A stretch of DNA of 42,077 nucleotides from Bacteroidales bacterium UBA6192 (GTDB lineage Bacteria; Bacteroidota; Bacteroidia; Bacteroidales; F082). Each line of letters opens with the position of its first letter. Position 1 is the stretch's first letter. The stretch spans positions 1 through 42,077 of the forward strand of contig DITE01000015.1 in assembly GCA_002422725.1 (NCBI GenBank), given 5' to 3'. The notes under the pieces were generated by a model. It made no database searches. It saw nothing but the letters and a program-made list of their open reading frames with translations, and was not told where the DNA came from. Positions 34,881 through 42,077 of this stretch are shown here, one piece after another. A program made the translations under genes and the position numbers.

Positions 34881-35888
34881 TTAGGGGCAAATGATCAGGT
34901 GGTATTTCACCGACCGAAGCAGGTTAACCGGTTTTTCCATGTCGCAGATGAGTTCTTTTCTGGTGTAGGCCGTTGGAATGAATTTCCCATGGGTTTTCTT
35001 CTGAAGTTGCTCCAACTGATGCAAACACACATAACAACGGCTCACCCCCACCTGAAGGATGTTTAATGCATTGCGGATGTTTCGCTTTGGATAAGGCAAG
35101 GCTTCGAATAGATCAAAAGTGCTTCGTGTACGTTTTTCGAACACCATCCTCAGCTCATGAATGCTCTGCATGGTGGTTGGCAGGGTTCTCACTCCAGCTT
35201 GCAGGTCCTTGTAAACATCAAATATATCGTTTCCCAGCTGTAACAAGGCACCTGCGCTATAGAGGGCATCATGCTCGGCATCTGACAAATGGTTTCCAAA
35301 AGCCATGCGGTAAAATATCAACGATACGCCTCCTTTGCGAAAGGTAATTTCTTCGATCTCACTCTGGTCAATGTGCTGATTTCCTGTTTGTTTTCCGCTT
35401 TCTATTTGGGCTTCAAAAACCCGTTGGCTGGCTTCCAGAAACTTAAGCCTGTCGGGGATGTTGGCAAGGGCTTTATTGACGTAAAAGTCGAGAAAAAGTT
35501 TTTCGTTCGAGTTGGCAGGCACAATAGTCTCGGGCTTGTGAATAAACTGATTGATTCGCTCAGGCGGTATTCTCCACGAATCGAAGAAATCGTCGAAAAT
35601 ACCGGTGATGGCCCCAAGGTAGGTGGCTGCCACCCGCTCCGTTTCGGTCATCGGACTGCCCCTGAGCAAGCAAAACATCTCGCCGAGGATGGCCGGCACT
35701 CCCAGTCCGTAGTATCTGCTAATTTTCTGCATATCCTGCTGACTCAGTGTTCCGTCGTTGGTCTCGCTAAAGCGCATGAGATCAGGGTTTAGCCTGTTAC
35801 GGATAAACCGCTGCTGAACCATAACACCCCTGACAAAAGCCAGGTAATTGGGTATTGACCGGATCTGATAAAGTATGCAAGCTGCCAT
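34881..35888 (-). CDS. Class I terpenoid-synthase-like isoprenoid enzyme
   Basis: This protein of about 335 residues has the all-helical look of class I isoprenoid enzymes. With numbering from Met at 35888, the first metal motif is DDFFD (99-103) and the second region is NDIFDVYKD (220-228). The latter resembles the NSE/DTE motif, but Asp stands in place of Ser/Thr and of the final Glu. KGGVSLIFYRMAF (about 185-197) sits where such enzymes carry the G-rich helix. An upstream ATG at 36032 would add 48 residues, but these are encoded by a GTTGATTTGTTGATT simple repeat (N-K-S-T-N repeats), so I reject it. A TATTTTTG element (35896-35903) close to the start agrees. No other terpenoid genes are adjacent; product unknown. 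Confidence 0.7.
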   Translation of the reverse strand: MAACILYQIRSIPNYLAFVRGVMVQQRFIRNRLNPDLMRFSETNDGTLSQQDMQKISRYYGLGVPAILGEMFCLLRGSPMTETERVAATYLGAITGIFDDFFDSWRIPPERINQFIHKPETIVPANSNEKLFLDFYVNKALANIPDRLKFLEASQRVFEAQIESGKQTGNQHIDQSEIEEITFRKGGVSLIFYRMAFGNHLSDAEHDALYSAGALLQLGNDIFDVYKDLQAGVRTLPTTMQSIHELRMVFEKRTRSTFDLFEALPYPKRNIRNALNILQVGVSRCYVCLHQLEQLQKKTHGKFIPTAYTRKELICDMEKPVNLLRSVKYHLIICP

Positions 35889-35938
35889 AAGCCGCCAAAA
35901 ATAGAAAAGATATGTGGATGATGCTTCCAAAGTTTTGG

Positions 35939-35998
35939 ATTTGTTGATTTGTTGATTCGTTGATTTGTTGATTCGTTTATTTGTTGATTTGTTGATGG
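35939..35998. repeat. Simple repeat of TTGTTGATT units
   Basis: About seven imperfect copies of a 9-16-base unit (GTTGATTTGTTGATTCG) in direct order. A similar tract is at 41836-41918. It lies just upstream of the terpenoid-synthase-like gene. Tracts like this are common between Bacteroidota genes. Confidence 0.8.
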
Positions 35999-36144
35999 GC
36001 TCACGACACGCCGGGCCGATTGGGTTGCTCATGGATGCATCAGATGTGGTGTTGAAAAATATGTTGGAATTCTTTTTGCCGGCATGTGATCATTTGTTGG
36101 ATTTCATAACTTTACGGCATAGAATTTACCAGGAGGTAAAGTGG

Positions 36145-36170
36145 ATATATACGCAGTATTGCGTATATAT
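36145..36170. repeat. Perfect inverted repeat ATATATACGC/GCGTATATAT
   Basis: Ten-base arms at 36145-36154 and 36161-36170 with a six-base loop (AGTATT). It lies 55 bp before the AT-rich VOC-ABM gene and may mark the left edge of an inserted segment, or act as an operator or hairpin. Confidence 0.6.
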
Positions 36171-36224
36171 ACTCGTTAGTGGTCATTACAGGTGCGACAC
36201 CGCAAAATATAACAGCAAAATGAA

Positions 36225-36905
36225 ATGAAACAGAATTTGACACATATCGCCATTGTAGTTGACGACTATGACAAAGCGATAGAATTTTACACGGAAAAAC
36301 TACATTTCACCTTAATAGAAGACACTGTACTTTCAGACATAAAACGTTGGGTTTTAGTGAGACCAAAAGGTACAAATGGGTGTTCTTTATTATTAGCCAA
36401 AGGTGCAAATGAAGAGCAAAAAAGCAGAATTGGAAACCAAACAGGCGGACGAGTTTTTTTGTTCTTACATACCGACAATTTTAAAAGAGATTATCAAAAC
36501 CTGATTGACAACAACATTAGAATAGTTAGAGAACCAAGTTTTGAAAACTATGGTACAGTTGCAGTTTTTGAAGATTTATATGGTAACCTTTGGGACTTAA
36601 TTGAGCCAACAAAATCTGAAGAACAAATATTTTCGATAGGAATTTTAAAAATAAAAGACATAACAAAAATTGATTTCACAATTTCCGAACTTAAAAAACT
36701 AAGAAACTTAACGCTTTCAGAAAGTGGAAACATTTCATTTGACATTAAACAAGTAAAAAACGACCCGACAAAAATAATTCTTTGGGAATGCTTTAAGGAT
36801 GAGAAATCATTTAATGACCATTTAAGTTCAAAACACCTTCAAGAATTTATCAAACTCGACTTGGTAGAACTTGAAAAAGGTTACATAACAAAGAACATTG
36901 AATAA
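36225..36905 (+). CDS. VOC (glyoxalase-like) domain fused to ABM-like domain
   Basis: This 226-residue cytoplasmic protein has an N-terminal vicinal-oxygen-chelate domain (about 1-125): HIAIVVDDYDKAIEFYTEKL with His7 as a likely metal ligand, a central FLFLHTDNF strand and NLWDLIEP with the terminal Glu ligand. Residues about 135-226 (LKKLRNLTLSESGN, ILWECFKDEKSFNDHLSSKH, LQEFIK) match the antibiotic-biosynthesis-monooxygenase / quinol-monooxygenase fold, with the typical W-E-x-[FY]-x-D-x-x-x-[FHL]-x-x-H pattern. Both domains are common in resistance and quinone chemistry, but the reaction is unknown. The gene is strikingly AT-rich and A-ending in codon use compared with its neighbours, which indicates recent transfer. 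The ATG at 36220 is immediately followed by a stop, so 36225 is the start. Confidence 0.75.
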   Translation: MKQNLTHIAIVVDDYDKAIEFYTEKLHFTLIEDTVLSDIKRWVLVRPKGTNGCSLLLAKGANEEQKSRIGNQTGGRVFLFLHTDNFKRDYQNLIDNNIRIVREPSFENYGTVAVFEDLYGNLWDLIEPTKSEEQIFSIGILKIKDITKIDFTISELKKLRNLTLSESGNISFDIKQVKNDPTKIILWECFKDEKSFNDHLSSKHLQEFIKLDLVELEKGYITKNIE

Positions 36906-37199
36906 ACAACGAACCGCTAGCAAAGTGTAGCAGCAATGAGGGTTTCAGTGGTAATTCAAGCATTCTGCCCCGCTCAAACTTTGGTGTAGGTGGACAGGAA
37001 AGTAGCCCGCAACGGCGAAGCCCTCATAGAGCGAAGCGGAATAATCCCCATTGTTTCATACACGCAAACGTTGTCGTATTTCAATATAGTGACAGATGAA
37101 TTGTTCATCATTCAATGCCCTGTTCTTTTGGTTTTAAGCCAATAATTCACCAGCATTTGAGTTAAGTGTAGTAAGTTTGCAACGCAAAAAAAACCATCC
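36906..37199. other. Foldable non-coding region after the VOC-ABM gene
   Basis: No gene is seen. The segment 36906-37074 starts ACAACG and ends CGTTGT (6-bp inverted ends) and contains an inner inverted pair, ATGAGGGTTTC (36936-36946) and GAAGCCCTCAT (37017-37027), with one mismatch. It is GC-richer than the gene it follows. The shape recalls recombination sites of gene cassettes, but no attC core was confirmed. At 37172-37179 lies TAAGTTTG, a -7 element for the next gene. Confidence 0.45.
37172..37179 (+). promoter_or_regulatory. Bacteroidota -7 element (TAAGTTTG) of the M16 peptidase operon
   Basis: A perfect TAnnTTTG 20 bp before the ATG at 37200. The nearest upstream TTTG is too close, so the -33 element is unresolved. 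Confidence 0.5.
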
Positions 37200-38441
37200 A
37201 TGCTCACATTCGACCGATTTACACTCCCCAACGGCCTGCGCTTTATTGTCCATCACGACCCCACAACCCCTGTCCTTGCCATGAACATCCTGTATGATGT
37301 GGGGGCTAGAGACGAAAGTGAGGACCAGACCGGATTTGCCCACCTGTTTGAACACCTGATGTTTGGCGGTTCGGTGAATATTCCAAAATACGATGAACCC
37401 CTGCAACGTGCCGGAGGCGAAAACAATGCCTTTACCAACAGCGATATAACCAATTATTATCTGACCTTACCCGTTCAGAATGTTGAAACAGCTTTCTGGC
37501 TCGAGTCGGACCGTATGCTCAACCTGGCGTTCTCCGAAAAAAGCCTTGAGGTTCAGCGGCAGGTGGTCGTTGAAGAGTTCCGTCAGAACTATCTAAATCA
37601 GCCTTATGGCGACATCTGGCTTCTGCTCAAACCTTTGGCCTACAAAACCCATCCGTATCAATGGAACACCATTGGCAAGGAAGTGTCTCATATTGAACAG
37701 GCCAGTCTTCAGGATGTCAGGAATTTCTATGCCCGCTTCTACAACCCCAACAATGCCATTGTAACGGTTGCCGGAAACATCACAACCCCCGAAGTGAAGC
37801 TGTTGGCCGGGAAATGGTTCGGCCCCATTCCCGCAGGACCGGCAAATGTCCGTAAGCTGCCGCAGGAGGCTGTTCAGCTGGAGAAAAGATCGCTCGTTGT
37901 TGACCGCGATGTGCCTTATACCAAAATCTACAAAGCCTGGCATATGTGCGCCAGACCCGAAGAAGCCTACTATACCCTTGACCTGATCTCCGACCTGCTG
38001 GGTTCGGGCCATTCGTCAAGGTTGTATGCGGAACTGGTGCGCCGTCAGAAACTGTTCAGCGAAATCACAGCCTACGTGAGCGGTGACAATGATCCCGGAT
38101 TGTTTGTAGTGAGTGGCAAGCTGAATCCAAATGTTGATCCGTTTATGGCTGAAGAAGCGATCAACCGGGTTGTAATGGAACTGTCCACAAAAAAATTGCA
38201 CGACACGGAACTCCGTAAAGTGAAAAATAAGGTGATTTCAACGCTTGCCTACGAGAACATTTCGCTTCTGAACAGGGCCATGAACCTTACTTTCAGCGAA
38301 AACCTCGGCGATGCCAACCTGTTCAATCAGCTACCCGGATTTTACCGCAAAGTGAATGCAGACAAGGTTTTCGAACAGGCCAATGAAGTGTTCAGGGAAA
38401 CAAACAGCAACACCCTGATTTATCGTGCCAAAAATCAATGA
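37200..38441 (+). CDS. M16 family zinc peptidase, catalytic subunit
   Basis: This 413-residue insulinase-family metallopeptidase carries the inverted zinc motif HLFEH (His48, Glu51, His52), with the third ligand at Glu125 or Glu126 (VVVEEFRQNY) about 75 residues on. The C-terminal half is the second M16 domain, which lacks the motif. There is no signal peptide, so a cytoplasmic location is likely, although bacterial M16 pairs also occur in the periplasm. The stop overlaps the start of the next M16 gene by 4 bp (ATGA), indicating that the two polypeptides form one heterodimer, as in mitochondrial processing peptidase and Sphingomonas M16B pairs. Confidence 0.93.
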   Translation: MLTFDRFTLPNGLRFIVHHDPTTPVLAMNILYDVGARDESEDQTGFAHLFEHLMFGGSVNIPKYDEPLQRAGGENNAFTNSDITNYYLTLPVQNVETAFWLESDRMLNLAFSEKSLEVQRQVVVEEFRQNYLNQPYGDIWLLLKPLAYKTHPYQWNTIGKEVSHIEQASLQDVRNFYARFYNPNNAIVTVAGNITTPEVKLLAGKWFGPIPAGPANVRKLPQEAVQLEKRSLVVDRDVPYTKIYKAWHMCARPEEAYYTLDLISDLLGSGHSSRLYAELVRRQKLFSEITAYVSGDNDPGLFVVSGKLNPNVDPFMAEEAINRVVMELSTKKLHDTELRKVKNKVISTLAYENISLLNRAMNLTFSENLGDANLFNQLPGFYRKVNADKVFEQANEVFRETNSNTLIYRAKNQ

Positions 38442-39742
38442 TGAAAAAAAACACTATGAATACTCCCGATAGAACCACCCAACCGCCCCTGAAACAGATT
38501 GATTCCCTGTCAATAGGACAACCAAAAACAATTGTCCATTCCAATGGTCTCACCCAACACACTTTCGAAAGCAACAACCATGATGCCGTTCGTCTTGATT
38601 TGATCTTTAAGGCCGGAACCGCCATGCAGTCCAAATTGCTGGCTGCATCAACCACCAACCGCATGCTGAAAGAAGGAACCACAAAACATAGCGGTCACCA
38701 TATTGCTTCACGCATGGATTATCACGGCGCCTACATCGACCTTACCACTACGAAAGATTATTGCTGGGCAAGTCTTTTTGCCCTAAAAAAAAGTATTCCC
38801 CGATTGCTTCCACTGCTGGCAGAGATGATCAAAGAACCTGCTTTCAAACCTGCCGACTTTCGTATTCTCAACAGTCAGCAAAAACAGGACTTCGTTGTGA
38901 ACAGCCAAAAGCCCAAGCACATGGCCCGGCAGCTTTTTAACGAAATGATTTTTGGAGCCGAAACTCCCTACGGACAATCGGCCACAGTTTCCGATTTTGA
39001 CAAGCTCAGCAGATCAGATCTGGCTGAATTTCACAGCAGATTTTACAACCATCGCAATGCTACCCTCATACTTGCCGGAGCGATAGACGAATCAGTGCAA
39101 AAAGCAGTGAACGATCATTTTTCGGACGAATGGGGTTCAGCAGGCATTGCTCAGACCGTCATGCAGCAATCGGTGCAGGCCACCGGTGAACACTGGACAG
39201 AAAAACCAGGCTCTTTGCAATCGGCCATACAGATGGGGAAGCTTGCTATGAAACGCAACCATCCGGATTTTGCCGGGTTCATCATGCTGAACACTGTTCT
39301 GGGTGGCTATTTCGGTTCGCGCCTCATGAGTAACATACGCGAAGATAAAGGATACACCTATGGCATTTATTCACAAATTGCTCCATTCGAGCATGATGCC
39401 TATTTCACCATTGCCACCGAAGTAGGTCGCGAGGTTACCCGGGCAGCACTGGATGAAATACACTATGAGATCAACAAGCTGAGAACCGAAGCTATACCAT
39501 ATGACGAACTACAACTGGTTCGTAACTACCTGACCGGAAGCTATCTGCGTGGACTTGACGGCCCTTACAACCAGTCAGAGAAATTCCGGTCGATACTTGG
39601 CATTCCACAAGGAATGGATTACTTCACTCAAACCTTACAGACCATTCAAACGGTTACGGCTGATGAACTTTTGGTGTTGGCCAAGCGTTATCTTGATCCC
39701 GAAAGTATGCTGACCATTGTGGTTGGCGAAAAGATATCTTAA
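38438..39742 (+). CDS. M16 family peptidase, non-catalytic partner
   Basis: This 434-residue M16 homologue has no HxxEH: the region that should carry it reads TTNRMLKEGTTKHSGHH. It keeps the overall fold and the conserved GGYFGSRLMSNIREDKGYTYGIYS segment, which contains the R/Y pair used to bind substrate in M16B heterodimers. It therefore probably supplies substrate-binding residues in trans to the catalytic subunit encoded just upstream. Both genes overlap by 4 bp and are translationally coupled. A second in-frame ATG (38456) would shorten the N-terminus by six residues. Confidence 0.92.
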   Translation: MMKKNTMNTPDRTTQPPLKQIDSLSIGQPKTIVHSNGLTQHTFESNNHDAVRLDLIFKAGTAMQSKLLAASTTNRMLKEGTTKHSGHHIASRMDYHGAYIDLTTTKDYCWASLFALKKSIPRLLPLLAEMIKEPAFKPADFRILNSQQKQDFVVNSQKPKHMARQLFNEMIFGAETPYGQSATVSDFDKLSRSDLAEFHSRFYNHRNATLILAGAIDESVQKAVNDHFSDEWGSAGIAQTVMQQSVQATGEHWTEKPGSLQSAIQMGKLAMKRNHPDFAGFIMLNTVLGGYFGSRLMSNIREDKGYTYGIYSQIAPFEHDAYFTIATEVGREVTRAALDEIHYEINKLRTEAIPYDELQLVRNYLTGSYLRGLDGPYNQSEKFRSILGIPQGMDYFTQTLQTIQTVTADELLVLAKRYLDPESMLTIVVGEKIS

Positions 39743-39753
39743 ATTTGTTCACG

Positions 39754-41778
39754 ATGAAGCGAAAACTTGTTTCACTTCTTATTTTTTACTTGTTCATTAT
39801 CAGCGTTCTGCATGCCCAGAACGACCCCCCTGCCCTGCATTGCATCACAGTGAATGCCGATGGAAGTACGGAGTTAAGGTGGTCGGCACCTTTCAGTACA
39901 ACTGGTTTTCAGAAATATAAAATTTTTTATAATCTGGAAGACGTTGGACAATTTGAATTGCTAACTGAAATTGCAAACGCTTTGCAAAGCACTTATACCC
40001 ATATAGATGCGGATGCCAATAGCAGTCCTCTGCGGTATTATATGATAGCAGAATATGAGTTGACAAATTCCCATTCATCTGACACCTTGTCGTCCATGTT
40101 TCTGGAGGTTAACAATTCGAATCTTACTCTTGGTCAGCTCAGTTGGAATGCCCCTCGTACACCGCTTCACGCCAGTTCGTCAGACACTTACAACATTTAC
40201 CGTGCCTTGTCCGATGGCATCTGGACTTTAAGGGGCACTACCACAGAAACATCTTTCATTGATCCTGTTGACGTTTGCAACGATTCGGTCAATTACCGGA
40301 TTGAACTCCCCAATGATTTCGAGTGTCAATCGGTTTCATCCGCAACAGGACGCAGGTTCAGGGATATTGTGTATCCTGACAAACCTGTGCTCGATTCGGT
40401 CAGTGTTGTCGGAAATGGTCAGGCACAGCTCGGTTGGACAGTAAGTCAGGCCACCGACACTTATGGATACATCATCTATCGTTTCGAAAACTCCACCTGG
40501 CAAGGCATCGACACAGTTTATGACCGCACCTTTTCGAGCTATGTGGATCAGGATGTAAACACCTGCCTGGTTTCACCCCAATATGCCATTGCCGCCTTCG
40601 ACAGCTGTTTAAACAAAAGTCCGGGCACCTTCCTCACTCCCCAGCGGACCATATTGCCTCAAGCAATCGATTACAACAGCTGCAGCCTTACGAACCAGCT
40701 ATCTTGGACAGCCTACGAAAATGCTGTTCCTGTTGTGGAGAAATACAGGATTTTGCTGAGCGATAACGCAATGGATTTTATCGTGTTGGATGAGGTTGAC
40801 GGATCTTCGCTCAGCTATCTGCACCAAAACCTTGTTGTTGGAATAACTTACCATTACAAAATTCAGGCAGTGTTTGGCGATGCCTCAAGCACCAGCTGCA
40901 TGGTTTCGTCCGAGGCAGTGGATTATCAAAGACCCGATTTCCTCAACCTGCTATATGTAACAGTTCAGGAGGACGGTGATGTAGAAATCTTTGTTGAACC
41001 CGACCTCACTGCCACCATCAATATGCTTGAAACAAGGCGTTCAACCACCTTGCCTCAACAGCCTGCTATGGTGAACACCTGGTCACCTCCTTTCCAGTCA
41101 CCCGCCACTTTTCTTGACGAAGAGGCTGCAACATCCGACTCAAGCTACTATTACAGCATAAGCCTGAACGACAGTTGCGGCTTCCGCCTCCTCGAATCGG
41201 GCACTCACCGCACCATACTGTTATCGGGTGCCGGAATCAGCAGCAATGAAAACAGCCTGAGCTGGAATGCTTACGAAGGCTTCTCCATTGGCGAATACAG
41301 GGTATTCAGAAGACTTACCGGTCAGGATGAGTTCACCCTACTTGCCACATTGCCTGCTTCATCGCTGATTTACAACGACATCATTCAGGATATTTCGTCA
41401 GGTGATGGTCAATTCAGTTATGTTATCGAAGCCGTCGCTTCAGAAGCCGAATGGGAAGGCGAAGCCCTGCGGTCGCGCTCCAACCTGTTCACAATCACAG
41501 TCGAGAGTGGCTTGTTTATGCCCAATGCATTCAGGCCCGGAGGGACAAACAGCAATTTCGGTCCGGTGTATCGCTTTGCTGGTTACCGCGATTACAGCTT
41601 GCTGATATTCAGCCGCTGGGGAAAGATCGTATTCGAAAGCCGGGATATCAATCAGGCTTGGGACGGGCGTTTCGCAGGCGAATGGGTTCCAGCTGGCGCT
41701 TATGCATATCTGTTGTCGTACCGCAACCAGTATGATCAGCTGATTCAAAAGCGGGGAACAGTGAGTGTGGTGTATTGA
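39754..41778 (+). CDS. Secreted protein with T9SS type B (gliding-associated) sorting domain
   Basis: This 674-residue exported protein starts with a signal peptide (KRKLVSLLIFYLF, cut near HAQ at about 22). The body is a series of fibronectin-III-like beta-sandwich domains: W-x-A-P and Y-x-I-Y-R/Y-R-I-L patterns recur, with SWNAYEGF at the last one. The C-terminus (about 586-674: FMPNAFRPGGTNSNFGPV, IFSRWGKIVFES, WDGRFAGEWVPAGAYAYLL) is a type B sorting domain of the gliding-motility C-terminal family. A TTG at 39745 gives three more residues, but the ATG at 39754 directly opens the signal peptide and is preferred. The gene follows the M16 pair by 11 bp, so it is likely in the same operon. 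A binding or adhesive surface role is inference. Confidence 0.87.
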   Translation: MKRKLVSLLIFYLFIISVLHAQNDPPALHCITVNADGSTELRWSAPFSTTGFQKYKIFYNLEDVGQFELLTEIANALQSTYTHIDADANSSPLRYYMIAEYELTNSHSSDTLSSMFLEVNNSNLTLGQLSWNAPRTPLHASSSDTYNIYRALSDGIWTLRGTTTETSFIDPVDVCNDSVNYRIELPNDFECQSVSSATGRRFRDIVYPDKPVLDSVSVVGNGQAQLGWTVSQATDTYGYIIYRFENSTWQGIDTVYDRTFSSYVDQDVNTCLVSPQYAIAAFDSCLNKSPGTFLTPQRTILPQAIDYNSCSLTNQLSWTAYENAVPVVEKYRILLSDNAMDFIVLDEVDGSSLSYLHQNLVVGITYHYKIQAVFGDASSTSCMVSSEAVDYQRPDFLNLLYVTVQEDGDVEIFVEPDLTATINMLETRRSTTLPQQPAMVNTWSPPFQSPATFLDEEAATSDSSYYYSISLNDSCGFRLLESGTHRTILLSGAGISSNENSLSWNAYEGFSIGEYRVFRRLTGQDEFTLLATLPASSLIYNDIIQDISSGDGQFSYVIEAVASEAEWEGEALRSRSNLFTITVESGLFMPNAFRPGGTNSNFGPVYRFAGYRDYSLLIFSRWGKIVFESRDINQAWDGRFAGEWVPAGAYAYLLSYRNQYDQLIQKRGTVSVVY

Positions 41779-41799
41779 GGTGGAAGTGTTTACTTGCTT

Positions 41800-41819
41800 A
41801 CTTTTCCTTGATGAAAAGT
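41800..41819. terminator. Hairpin after the type B cargo gene
   Basis: ACTTTTC (41800-41806) and GAAAAGT (41813-41819) form a perfect 7-bp stem with a six-base loop, 21 bp past the stop. The stem is AT-rich with no strong T-run, but hairpins of this kind are frequent at gene ends in the phylum; its role as terminator is likely but unproven. Confidence 0.4.
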
Positions 41820-41835
41820 ACCAAAAACCCTTTTG

Positions 41836-41918
41836 TCGTTGATTTGTTGATGCGTTGATTTGTTTCGAAGTAGATATCAACAAATAAACGAATAAGCACT
41901 CTTGTTGATTTGTTGATC
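41836..41918. repeat. Simple repeat of GTTGATTTGTTGAT units with inverted copy
   Basis: Direct copies at 41836-41863 and 41903-41918 flank an inverted copy (ATCAACAAATAAACG, 41876-41890), giving a foldable tract. It has the same unit as the repeat at 35939-35998. Confidence 0.7.
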
Positions 41919-42077
41919 TTGCGCACAGCCTACCAATAGCCAAAAAATTGGTTGACAAGGGTCGGAAAACCTGAAAAAGTGCAATAGCAAGTGACTCCTT
42001 TCACTTTCAAACTAATGTTATTGAACAGCAAAGTGAAATCTCAACCGACAACCAGCCTGGGGCAGGCCCGCCTGCGC

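Larger units (their letters stand above)
41779..42077. other. Non-coding right edge of the window
   Basis: No gene is seen. The region holds the hairpin at 41800-41819, the simple repeat at 41836-41918, and a short GC-rich palindrome (GCAGG/CCTGC, 42062-42075) at the very end, which may belong to a feature cut by the window edge. Confidence 0.5.

Noticed and set aside
35939..35998. CRISPR or iteron-type origin from the TTGTTGATT tract
   Set aside because: Units are short, contiguous and imperfect, and the same tract recurs at the right edge of the window; no replication gene is nearby.
36906..37074. Integron attC site
   Set aside because: The folded segment has inverted ends, but the RYYYAAC/GTTRRRY core sites could not be confirmed and no integrase is in the window; kept only as a possible cassette boundary.

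Overview
The window looks like a chromosomal segment from a member of the phylum Bacteroidota, probably an uncultured, aerobically respiring Bacteroidales/Cytophagales-type organism. The evidence is type IX secretion (T9SS) sorting domains of both type A and type B, an LruC-domain lipoprotein, DUF4159, promoters of the TTTG-N19-21-TAnnTTTG form, almost no Shine-Dalgarno sites, and intergenic simple repeats of a kind common in this phylum. I see no tRNA, rRNA, CRISPR array, prophage or complete insertion sequence.

Layout. Positions 1-694 are non-coding and repeat-rich. An LruC-domain lipoprotein (minus strand) then faces a respiratory operon (3526-8761, plus strand): SCO copper chaperone, cytochrome c oxidase subunits I, III and IV, a subunit II fused to cytochrome c, and protoheme IX farnesyltransferase. 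This is a caa3-like oxidase of the A2 (YSHP) class with its assembly factors. A promoter-like sequence in front of it overlaps a perfect 7-1-7 palindrome resembling a Per/Fur box. Next come a PlsC-like acyltransferase and the C-terminal stub of a lost TonB-dependent receptor.

The central block (10408-25394) is all minus strand: an AlgX/AlgJ-like SGNH protein, a secreted papain-like peptidase, DUF4159 and rsmE (overlapping by 4 bp), two large T9SS cargo proteins with the same C-terminal module, and prfC with a very clear promoter. Plus-strand genes follow: a GNAT-like protein, two tandem copies of a 135-bp CACAAAG repeat, an acyl-AMP ligase/ACP/PlsC fusion, a HerA-like ATPase (DUF853), a DMT transporter and a small lipoprotein. 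A strong bidirectional terminator separates these from glyA (minus).

The right part holds an orphan class I terpenoid-synthase-like protein, an AT-rich VOC-ABM fusion gene that looks horizontally acquired, and a three-gene unit: active M16 peptidase, inactive M16 partner and a T9SS type B protein. The last 299 bp are non-coding.

No single locus is clearly a new system. The best leads are the Per-box-like operator on the oxidase operon, the orphan terpenoid-synthase-like gene, the VOC-ABM island with foldable flanks, the EF-hand-bearing papain-like peptidase, and the AATAGCT/CACAAAG repeat family.
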